A program made the translations under genes and the position numbers. From NCBI GenBank assembly GCA_940671915.1, contig CALNVZ010000174.1:24307104-24371103 (forward strand): 64,000 bases of DNA. The letters are read 5' to 3'. A model generated the notes under the pieces. It did not search any database and had not been told where the DNA came from. It saw nothing but the letters and a program-made list of their open reading frames with translations. Shown here piece after piece: positions 1 to 11,494 of this stretch (its first letter is position 1; each line of letters starts with the position of its first letter). This stretch comes from Paracentrotus lividus. Its lineage: Eukaryota; Echinodermata; Echinoidea; Camarodonta; Echinidae.

Positions 1-48
1 ACATGCTGTGGTATAGGTGAAGTCAGAATAAAGATAACCACACGAGCT

Positions 49-128
49 TCAAAACGGTGAGGGGGCGGGGGTTGGCGTTCTTCGGTGGTTTGGAAATACA
101 TGAGGGTCAAAACTGAGGGCCATATAGG
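49..128 (-). CDS. Possible terminal laccase exon with the type 1 axial Met
   Basis: After acceptor CGGCAG (130-129) one frame reads [20 protein letters not shown] and then APSPF before a TGA at 51-49. Joined to HCHLEYHLE this puts a Met ten residues after the ligand Cys, the position of the type 1 axial residue, and MALSF resembles the family's MAL(V/I). The join is off by one base from the phase of the preceding exon, so a single-base error or a different donor is needed. Confidence 0.45.
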
Positions 129-2131
129 CTGCCGAAACATGCAAAACAAGTGAACAGAAATTCGTTCGAAGATAGGAAGGTTAAAAGCAGAAGATAACGC
201 TGTTAACACCGTTGTTTAAAGCATTTACACCAAAAATAGAAATATATTCCTACCTCAAGATGATACTCCAAATGACAATGAAGAATCCACCATCCAGGAT
301 TGTCAGCAACGAACTGGATGACGGTGTATCCTCCACTTGGTACGCTGACCGTGTCTTTCTCTGGAGGGTGGTCGTAGTTTCTTACGATGCCGCCATCTAA
401 TACAACCATACACACAAAATACAAAAGACAAAACGAAGCTTTTGAATTAAGTCACCCCGAACTTTTAATAAAGATTTTGGATTTATTATTATAGACATGA
501 TAGAACTACTGTTTCATTGTGTCTGCCCAGCTCTTGTTCGGATAGTTACCATACCTAGTGATATTGTTAAGACATTTAATAACATGGATAGATTGCTCTT
601 ACCTTGGTCAAGCTGGATGACCTCTTCCCTAGTTGTGTTATCTCCTAGGTGACCCTGAGCTAGGATGCGGAAATTATGGCCATGGATGTGGAATGGATGA
701 ATGATATTGAATGGGTGGATGCTTTCATCTATTAACACTAGCTCAACGGTCTATTTTTTTTTTAAACAAAGAGGTGGGAAAGCATACAATAATATATTGC
801 ACACATTTTTACTTATTATTTTATATTTCAATATTTTATGCAGAAGATTTCTCGGCATGGAATTACAATTTGAGTATGATGACGATGATAATATAAAAAT
901 GCACTTAGATTCTACCGCCACTGATAGTTACTGAAGCTACCATATCTAGACAAAAAAGTAGACACCAAGAAAAATGTCAATAAAAAAAAAAAAAATCTAA
1001 TGAACCCCAATTATACATATTCTAAAAAACTAACTTCTCCCGCATCTTCTGGTACCATTTTTGTGTGGTATGTCTTTACGCTTCGATGAACACGACGCAT
1101 TGTTTGCGAATATGTCAATTTCGAATTGTGCAAGAGTGGGGATACGATAAGCTGCAATTAAATAAATTAGATCCAAAATCTTATTGTATAAGTCTAAATT
1201 CTAATTCGGTAGTTATACCTCCCCCAATTCCACCGAAATAACCATCGTGCAAGTGCAGATCTCAGAGGAACAATTTTCATCTTGCTGTTCTGCGTCGCAC
1301 ATCTCGTGATTACCAAGCTCATCATCATACTGGCTCATAAGAGGAGAGCTTGGAAATTTGAAGGTACGATGGGTAATCTGAGGCAGCATGAAATCAGCCC
1401 ATCCAGGTCCATCTGGCCCAAAAGGATACAAGTCTGGATCGTTGAACTTGGGGTTACTGATCTGTCAAGATTATTTGAATGTTAGATCTTTGGGGGCATG
1501 AGTATAATGTGTTGTTATCATATTTACATGATTTTGGAACGCTCTCATCAAAGAAGTTAAATCTGACTTATACTTTTGGTAAAATTGAATGATATCAATA
1601 AAATTTTCTCATAAAACACTCGAACTATAAAACACTCCAACTATAAAATATATCAACTGTAAGCATAGTGACCGTTGTATATTTTAAAACAAAGATGAAT
1701 TTGACCGTCGGTGCAGATCCAGCGCCTTCCATTTGTATTGATATTAATTTCCTCAAAATAGACCTCCCGAATATCCATGTCATAGATTTACCACTTTGCA
1801 TTAAGATATTATCTTGCATTGTTCCTTCCCCATCCGTGCCTGAGAAGTTGTGTTTAATATATCAAAATGAAAATAAAGCCAGTTTCCGGGACCCCGATTG
1901 TTTTTATATAATACTTTTAACACACGACAACTACTTAGGTGTATATTAAAGAAAGTGTGCATGAATATTATCATTCATATAATTAAAAGTGCATTTAATA
2001 ATATGAACTTTCTATCTCAACAATAAATAATCGGGCAAAACATGACTGTGCCTCAAGGGCGAAAATTGGCTTATTCACTTCATATGACACAAAACTGCTA
2101 TTGCCATTTAAAGGAAGACATTGCTTTGTAC

Positions 2132-2180
<49 letters not shown>

Positions 2181-5100
2181 AATGATAATGTTTTGTTTCC
2201 ACACTATTTCATCACAATAAAAAATACCTCGAGTTAAAACAACAGAATATAAATAGTGCATGCTCTACCATGCAACATACTAGATTATGTGCACGACAAA
2301 TACTAAATTATTAGTGTACCTTTATTTTACCGAGGCGGTAGGCCCAGGTGAAATAATGGAGCACGAGGGATAATTTAGTATTTGGAGTTCACATAGTCAG
2401 TAATGTTGCATTAATAGAGCATGCACTATTTATTATAGTAAATAGCCCCCTAAAATTAGCCGCCCACCAAAAAAAAAAAAAAAAATTGCCCCCAATTTTT
2501 TTTTTTAATTATTTTTCTTTAAATTAGAAATTTCACATTAAAAAAAAAAAAAAAAAAAAAGTGGGTGGGGGGGCCCAAAAAATTTAGGGCCATTTTTTTT
2601 TTTTTTTTTTTTTTGTGTTAATGAAATTTCTATAAATTTTTTTGTTTTGTTTTGTTTTGTTTTTTTTTTAAATCGACCCCTAAATTTTTTTGCCGCCCCC
2701 ACTTTGTTTTTCTTTAATGTGAAATTTAAAAAAAAAAAAAAATCGGCCCTAAAATGTTTTTTGCCGCCCCCCCCCATTTTCTTTTTGGGGGGGGGTTTGT
2801 TGAAAAGTAAACAAATAAAAAGGAAAAAAATTGGCCGCCCCCACAAAAAAAAAAAAAAAAAAAAAAATGGCCCCCCCCAAAAAAAAATAAAATAAAGATT
2901 GGCCCTCCCAAAAAGCCCCCACTAAAAAAAAATTGCAGCCCCATAAAAGCAGGTCTGACAAGTAACTTATCCACCTCTCACGGGATTCCCTACCTGCAAC
3001 ATAAAAAAACGTTCACTATAACAAAAACCGTGCACTATAACAAAAACGTGAATGACAGACACGTGACATCATTTCAACCAATCATAGCTCGTAAAATACT
3101 ACCACTATTTACTATTGTTTAATATTGAATATATTTACCGATTGAAGATCAAAGTCGAGGTAAACCGTTCGCTTTTTTTCTGGTTCTGTATAAGTGGCTT
3201 CAAAGCGAAAGAGATTTAATTAAATACACGTCTTTAATTTTAAAGTGTATAGACATTTTGTTATTTATCGGTTTTAAAATAATCTGAACTGAAATTCTGT
3301 CTTAAAGAAATGTCCTGTTGTGTATAAAATTACTTCGTAAGAGAGAGAACCCCCCCCCCCCGCAAATTGAAAACCTATTTCATATGAAGGTAAACAATCG
3401 TATGGTTTTGGACGTAGAGAACGCTTCAATGGGTTTTAGTTTAAAATATTCATGTTCACATGCTGATTGGAGGGGTGGGGGGGGGGGGAGCTATTGTGCC
3501 CCTTCCAGTTTTAAAGGAAGAATTTTAATCTAAAAAAAAATAAATAAATAAATAAAGGGAAAGAAGGGAAAAAGAGGAGGAAAATATTCAACATTCATCA
3601 ATCCTTTTAAAACATTAATCCTCTCCAAGGGGTGAATCGGCACTGACGGGGATTTAAGTCACTTCTTGACATTAAATTACCGGTAACACACATAATAACA
3701 AAACTAACAAGGAAAATTATGTGACCCTCCTTCGTCTCAAAACGAAAACCCTTATGTTAGACTTTTCTTAAACTCGAGCACGTAAACAAGACGCATTTAG
3801 AACACGTGTCAAATGTAGCTTTTGATATCTACGTTAGATAGTAAACTATTTTAAAATTAATTTTCGCGAAATCAAGCTTGAAAAATAAAATTAGATACAT
3901 TCTGCTTTATCAAAAATTATCACGATATAGAATATCATAACCCATGTTACATATATACAGTATCATTACATGTTTATTTAAGAGGATATGGCAATGCAAG
4001 TTTTTATCTGCTTTTTAAATTCAGAGTATCATGTGAAAAAAAGTCAAAATTTAAAAACACCATTCTTTTCTGGTCCCGTGTATTACCGACGAATGAATTA
4101 TCATAAATCAATTATGAATTGAGTTATTTCAATAATTGATTATGTGTTTGTTGAAGGTTGTTAGTACCGTCAAGAACATACCTAAGGATTGGGATTTCAG
4201 TTTAAGATTTACAATAAAGAAAAACACCATTTTTTTGCTCTAAATGTCCCGCTTGCTACCATGTAAAATAGCTTGGACTTGCCCACAACTTAAAGGGGAA
4301 TCCAACCCAAGGAGAGAATCAACTTTACAGGAAAGAGGAAAATGAGAGTAGCAATCTAAAAAAAGTTTCTTCAAAATCGGTTATAAAATAAGAGAGTTAT
4401 GGCAGTTTGAAAAGTCTAGTTGTTCCTTCTATGGGGATCCTCAAATTGGCATCATCGGCTTCAAAATGGCCGATCTTATGGACAACTCTCCATTCGTTTT
4501 GTACACAAATTTTCAGATTTTCCCAATTTTCTTTCGAAATATGTCTTCTTTACTTCTGAGCTCAAAATATGTCATGGGAAAATGTATTTCACACAACATA
4601 TGTTGAGCTCAGAAGGAGGTATAGATATACATGTATTTCGAAAGAAAATGGGGAAAATCTGAAAATTTATGTACAAAACGAATGGAGAGTTGTCCATAAG
4701 ATCGGCCATTTTGAAGCCGATGATACCAATTTGAGAATCCCCATAGAAGGAACAACTAGACTTTTCAAACTTCCATAACTTTCTTATTCTATAACCGATT
4801 TTGATGAAACCTTTTTTTAGATTGCTCCTCTCATTTTCCTCTTTCCTGTAAGGTTGATTTTCTCCTTGGGTCGGATTCCCCTTTAAGTGTTATGACGCTC
4901 TTGTACCCATACAAATAGGTAGGTGTTCATTTTTGTTTTCATTTTTCGTCCATCAAGAAGGACACAAGTAGGGGAGACCGGGGATGGAAGTTACACGGGT
5001 CAGTTGTTACAGTTCTCAGTGTGCTAAGTTGGAACAAGAGAGTTCGTGCTAACTGGCATCTATATACAGCCTACACATAGATGTGATGAACTACCGGTCG

Positions 5101-8100
5101 TGAGGAATCTGTTGTTTTATTAAAACGTAAATCAACAAAAACCATTTTTTACAGTTCCAAGTGAATTTTTGACAAAAATTAAAATTTGTAATAGTTCTTA
5201 CAACTGACGGCACATGATGATAGTCTGATATTGTGAATATAGTACATGTATGTCACTAATATACCCCTGAGCTATGCCCTGTAATTCTGCCTAATGGCTT
5301 TGCTACAGTTGACTTTATGTGTAAAATCACCCATGGGGTAGGTTGTTACAACAACCTACCCAAATTACATTACACATGTAAAGTGATTTTGTTTCAATTT
5401 TTAGGTGTTAATATTTTGATATTTCTATTATTACTTTAGTCTATTCTAGAGCTCTACTTGAACTACTGTTAACGATACCAAGAAACTGGAAAGTTGAAAC
5501 AAGAGTATAGCATAAGAGATTTCCACATTGTATCAAATTACCCCGTATGTTTACATCTAGTAACAATTCACCCCGTATGGTGTAACAACTTACCCCGTAT
5601 ACGGGGTAGGTTGTTACAAAAAAAAAATGTCTTCATTAATTAAGCTGTAGTTAATTAGTGTTTACATGTTTTCAAGTTTTAGGTGCCTAAGGTTTTAGCC
5701 AACATAATAGGCTAACTACAGACCCGAAATGGAGTGTGTGAGTACTTTCATTAGAATTATCTGGCCCATAAATGTGAATTTTGTAACGTCCATCCCCGGT
5801 CTTCCCTATCAGCCATAGGGGTAAGGTTCGGTTGGTCAATCAGGTTGGTCGTCCATTTTCTCCCCCTTTTTTTTGGGGGGGGGGGGGCGGGCCCACTGGG
5901 GCCCCCTTGGATCCTCGCCTGATAATAGTGAAATATGGGATGCGTTGATGCGTCTGCAAATGAAATAATCTAAAATTTCATAAAAATACTTGTAGATACA
6001 CTTACTCAAAGATCTCAATTCGTTCACCGTGGTTACTGCATCTGGGTCTGTATAGCTCGTGACCAAGTCTTGATATACCATGCCTTGTCTGTCATTGGAC
6101 GGGTCAGTGTTGGGGATGTCGGCTGCTGCACCCTGATACCTGATCACAGCCAGCCCTTGCAGACCCTTTCCCTGGTTGTAACCTTTGACCTTTAGCCAGT
6201 AGTTACCAATTTCTTGAGAGGCATCCAAGACAAAGTCGTACCTGTACATGAACAAAAATATTAAAACTTAGACTTGGTTACTGTTACTATATATTTCATT
6301 TTCATTAGACTTGGTATATTTATAAATCATTTAACTTGTTCTCTCGTTGACGTATTTCTTGTTGATCATCATCCATACCATCAGCACTGCCATGACTGCA
6401 AAATACGAAGAAATTGCTTTATTCAACATATTCAAAGGTGCATTTTTTTAAAAACCTGAGTAAAGAAAAATACAAGAGAATAAAAAAGACCTCAACAATT
6501 TTCAACACTATAACTGCGTTAAGGTTCAGACGCGCTATAGACATCTGATTAAATGGCGTGTTTTAGATCATTCCCTTACCTCTCTCCTGCGAACAAGAAG
6601 AAAGCATCAACTTCTAAAGGTTGGAATTCACCTCCATCAGATGAGATGAGGGTGATGTTGTGACCATCGACTGAGACCTTCAATGGGAAGTTTGTGATAC
6701 CACTACTAATGACCCGGAAACGATATCGTTTGCCCTGGAAATTGTAAAAGTTAAAATGGTGATGAACGAAGTATTTAATGGTTGGGTGTATCACCTTGTA
6801 AAGATTGAATGTCTTAAAAAAGAAGAAAAAGACCATATGGATATATGGTAAAACTCAATCCCCCAAAACACAAATGACTTAATGCCACTCATGTTTATTA
6901 ATATAATATAATCGCCTAGAGGGATTGTATACCGGGTGTAGTTACATCTGCCATCATCCAATATAATTGTTATGTTGGATTAAGTTTGCATTTGTGGTTT
7001 GTTGGAAACATGATGTATATCGATATGTAGTTCTGCAAAACATTTGTTAATGGTAATTACTTCACAAAGAATTGGAATTGATAATAAAAACAATGAATTA
7101 TATGAAATAGTATGAAAAGAAGATGTATGGACAAAAGTCTATTCAAAAGTGATGTATGGAAATGGGGTTTACGGTAAAGGGATGCATGGACATGTTTTGG
7201 AAATGAGATGTATAGAAACAAAATCATGTTACCTGTTGGACTTCATAGACTTCCCTAGGTGTGACCGATGACGTTGGTTCATCACTACCATATACTGCGA
7301 AAGATCCCTTCCCATTAATCAGTATGGAATTCGGGTTTTCGTCATCGCCTCTGAAGTGGCTATTGAGATACGAGGAGACAGTTTCTTCACGAGTCCAGTC
7401 GTTGATGATCACCTTATGTTCAGACAAATCGTAGTCGTACAAATCGCCATGTGGGTCGGCCTGCATATCCATGGGAAGATTTAAGATGATGCCATGAGTG
7501 TACAGTAATAATTATGGTAATTGTAACATTTTCCAAATATATGATAGCAATATAGTTGTGGTTTGTGGTTGTTGCCTCTTCTTTTTTGCTATTTGTATTA
7601 CACAAGCCTTTGTAGTTTCTTCACCATTACAAATGAAACTCGCTCTGCATGTTATTGGCCTATTTGAACGCACAAAATCCCAAACGGGGTGATAGAGTGG
7701 TGACCAGACAAGAACCATTTTTCAAAATGCACTTTGTGCATCGGAACTAAATGCGGTGTTACATAATTACAACAACACATTGAAACCTATCGAGACGTTC
7801 AACTATAATTGGATGTGCTCAATGCATACAGGAGCATCATCGGAGATTGCTTATACCTGTTTCGACTGTCTGATGAATAATGCACCAAAAAGACCTTCAG
7901 CCCGCTGCAAACCCGTATGAGCATGCCACCAGTGTGTTCCCGGATTATCGGCCGTGAAGGTATATCTAATTTGGAATAAGGTTGAGATAAAGTGTAATCT
8001 TAACAACTGACATCCTACTCGTGACACCCCCCCCCCCCCAAAAAAAAACAATTTCTGAGTCGTCCATAGAAATCATAATCCTATTTCAGTTTGAGTAAGA

Positions 8101-11100
8101 CCAACCCCCTAACCCTAATTTTTTTAGGCGTAGATAGGAGTTCCCTTTAAAAAAATACCAACGTTGCTTATTTTACAAGGAGTTCCTTGTTAAGCTTTAT
8201 GTGTTTTTAAGAGTATCAAACTTTTGAATACACTGGACGAGCCAGCATGTTGACATGACCCGTGCGTGTAACAATCAGTTTTTGTTGGGTGTATCTTGCA
8301 CTTCAAGCCATGGATATATCAATCTCATTATTGTCACAACGTAAACGAGGTATCTTCTTCAACATAGTGGAGATCTAACAGAATTTGGAGCGTATGAATT
8401 ACAAAAGTTTCTTTTGTCATGGATAATTGCAAAACCCAAGAAGAATATTTTTGCATTGCTGAGGAGTAATGGTTTAGCGCAACGGACTAGCCGAGGAGAA
8501 GTCTTGTAATCTACGGTAGATGTAGAAGTGTTCGTATTTGTAGGTATGAATGGCTCAGGAACAACAAATAACATAAGTAGAGAAAGTCATAATTGCCAGT
8601 GGGATTGGAGAGTGTTTTTCTGTGAAAATGCTATTTACAAAACTCAATATATTATTTGTAAAGAATAGATTCATGGACCACATCGTTGGTCATATATGGT
8701 AATACTAGATAAACGAGATAAAGATGATGATACACTGTTCGTCATAAAGGTGGAATATTTTTTTCTTGGTCAAGAGACATTATGTTGCTCCGTTATTAAT
8801 TTCTTGAATGTGTTTGTCACCGCTTTCACTTTCTGGGATCCTGGGTGTATCTCGGACGTTCCCTCAACCCTTCCCGGGGATTTTTCTTCAAAAAAGTTTG
8901 TCACCCGCAGAAGATGGCCGTTTTCTTCATTTTTTTCTTATTTTTGGGGCCCTTTTTTGTCCACGCGACCCACCAAGGCCCCCTCAGTCCTACCCAAGGA
9001 AACACGTCTGAGATGGAGATTTGTTATTGTTCTTTAAATCAAATCTAGATTTATGGTTACAGGCTCGACCTTTTTGTCTAGGGGAGGGGTCTAAATGTAT
9101 TTTGATTGGGGTTCAACATTCATTTTATTCCTTTTTACACCATGGAAATTTCTATCTTCCCTAAATTGTATTGTAAAATCTCAACCAAACATAAATCAAA
9201 TATAATATTATCAATGATGACCATTTACAGCCTTGTCATCAAGGCTAAACAAAATTTAAGGAGAAAATGGTGATATTTAAGGGTTAAAGGTGGTTTTTCA
9301 TTTCTTTTGTTTTCAGCATAAAGATGGAATAAAATATTCCGGATTTTCACGGATCTCGTTTTTTACTTCAACCCCTCCCCTAGACAAGAGACCTTAACCT
9401 GTCCCCAGAAATATAGATTTAACTTAAAGAACAATATAAAACAATACACCCCAGTCGCGTTTCCTGGGGGGAAGGACTGAGGGGGGCTTGATCGGCCGGG
9501 AAAACAAAAAAGGGCCCCAAAATGAGAAAAAATGACAAAAATGGGCATCACGGGGGTTGACAAAACTTTTTTAGAAAAAGGTCCACGTGAAGAGTTGGGA
9601 GAATGTCCAAGATATAGCCAGGGTCCCAAAAAGTAAAAGCAGGGACAAACATATTCAAGAAATTAAAGCCAGAGCAAATCATGTCGCTATAGCGGCAAAA
9701 AAATATTCCAACTTTATGACGAACAGTGTAGTAATGATGGCATTGCTCATGATCAGTGGTGTCGACGAAAAAAAAATAAAATAAAAAACAAAGATAATGA
9801 TCACAAAAGTGATAATAATTAGTGTGCTAATGGATGAGGTGGTAATAATTATGATGACGATGATGTTACTGACAGCGATAATGATATTTGTCATAGTGGT
9901 GATAAAAACGATCATCATGATTGTCATTGTCACGGCCGTGAAGTCATAAAAATTTAAAACAACAACTAACTTGAAGGAGTTTTCTGCTGTGATAGGGCAC
10001 TGGGACACCATGAACACACCGTCCATATACTGATTCTTCTTCATATGGAGACCATGCCAGTGCAAGGTAACGGCTTCAATGTTGCTCATGCTGTTGATGA
10101 CATTGATAGCGACACTATCGTGCTCACATATCTGTAATAGAGAGTTTCTTATATCATCATCACTAAAAAAAAAAAAGAAGGAAAAGGGGACAACTTAGGA
10201 CAAACAATTTTGCGTAGCCTCCGTCTTGACAAATCTAACCTATACAGTGCGTCCCAAAAAGAACTATACACTTTTGACAAGGCTACCAAAATAAAAATAT
10301 ATTGTTCTTGAGGATAAAGTTCAGATGTATATAAAGCTCATAATTATCCTCAACTATCATTATGACACGAAAAATTCCGAAAATAACGCATTCTTCAGTG
10401 AGCAATGCCCACTTTTATGAAGGACACAAAAAACAGCCTGCGCAGGAATTTGATATTCATTTATCCCCTGGGTATGGCATGCCAAGAAGGATTCAAGTAA
10501 TAATTGAATAAATCGGCTAACAAAGACAAAAACAAACTGAAGTCAGAGCAAAAATCAAAATATGAAAACAAAACGGTGAAAAACTACATTTTTGCATAAT
10601 ATTGATTGTTTATTTCTGACTTTTGATATATCTTTTACTCTGTTAGCTGATTCATTCCATTATTTTTTTTAAATCCTTCTTGGCACGCCATACCCAGGTG
10701 GTAATGAATAGCAAATTCCTGTGCAGACTATTTTTAGTGTCCTTCATAAAAGTGGGTATTGCTCACTGAAGAATGCGTTATTATCAGAATTTTTTGTGTT
10801 ATAAGGATATTTGAGGATATGAGCTTTATATACTGTCTGTGTCAAATAAAATGGTACAAGTGGAAATCATTTTTTTTTTAAGTATGAAGATTAATCACAG
10901 CTTGCTATTGTTTGGTATTTTCATAAAGCAAGAAGATCAGACTTTCACCTGCAATTTTTTTCATCACATTTGGTGTTGTAATTTTTGAAACATGACTAGT
11001 TTTCTACAATCAAGAAAAATCTATTTTTCGCACGCCGTCCCATGCCTTTGTCATGTTTGTGTATAGATTTCGCATAATGGCCATGAAGTGCTCAATTTCG

Positions 11101-11461
11101 ATTTGTTCCTCGTCGCACAAAATTTAGCATAACTTCTGTTTTACGAAAGCAAATCATACAGCACAAAGCGCATCAGCAAGGAAATTTATTTGGCTTTATT
11201 TTGGTTCCACATACTTACATTACTTGCAAATATTTCACACCTTAATAATTTTTTCCCGACTGTACCATTTTTTTTTTTGACACAGACTGTACATCTAAAC
11301 CTCTTCGGCAAGAAATATGCTTTTTTAATTAATTTTGGCAGCCTTGTCAAAAGTGTATAGTTCTTTTTGGGACTCACTGTAGTCATATTGTTCCCATTTC
11401 AGGGGAACACAAGCAGACACACACACACACACACACACACAGACACACACACACAAAAACA

Positions 11462-11494
<33 letters not shown>

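Noticed and set aside
2538-2974. Overlapping frames of Phe/Lys/Gly/Pro runs
   Set aside because: They are homopolymer translations with no conserved residues.
4420-4778. Two overlapping frames in the laccase intron
   Set aside because: They are the mirrored arms of the TTAA fold-back element.
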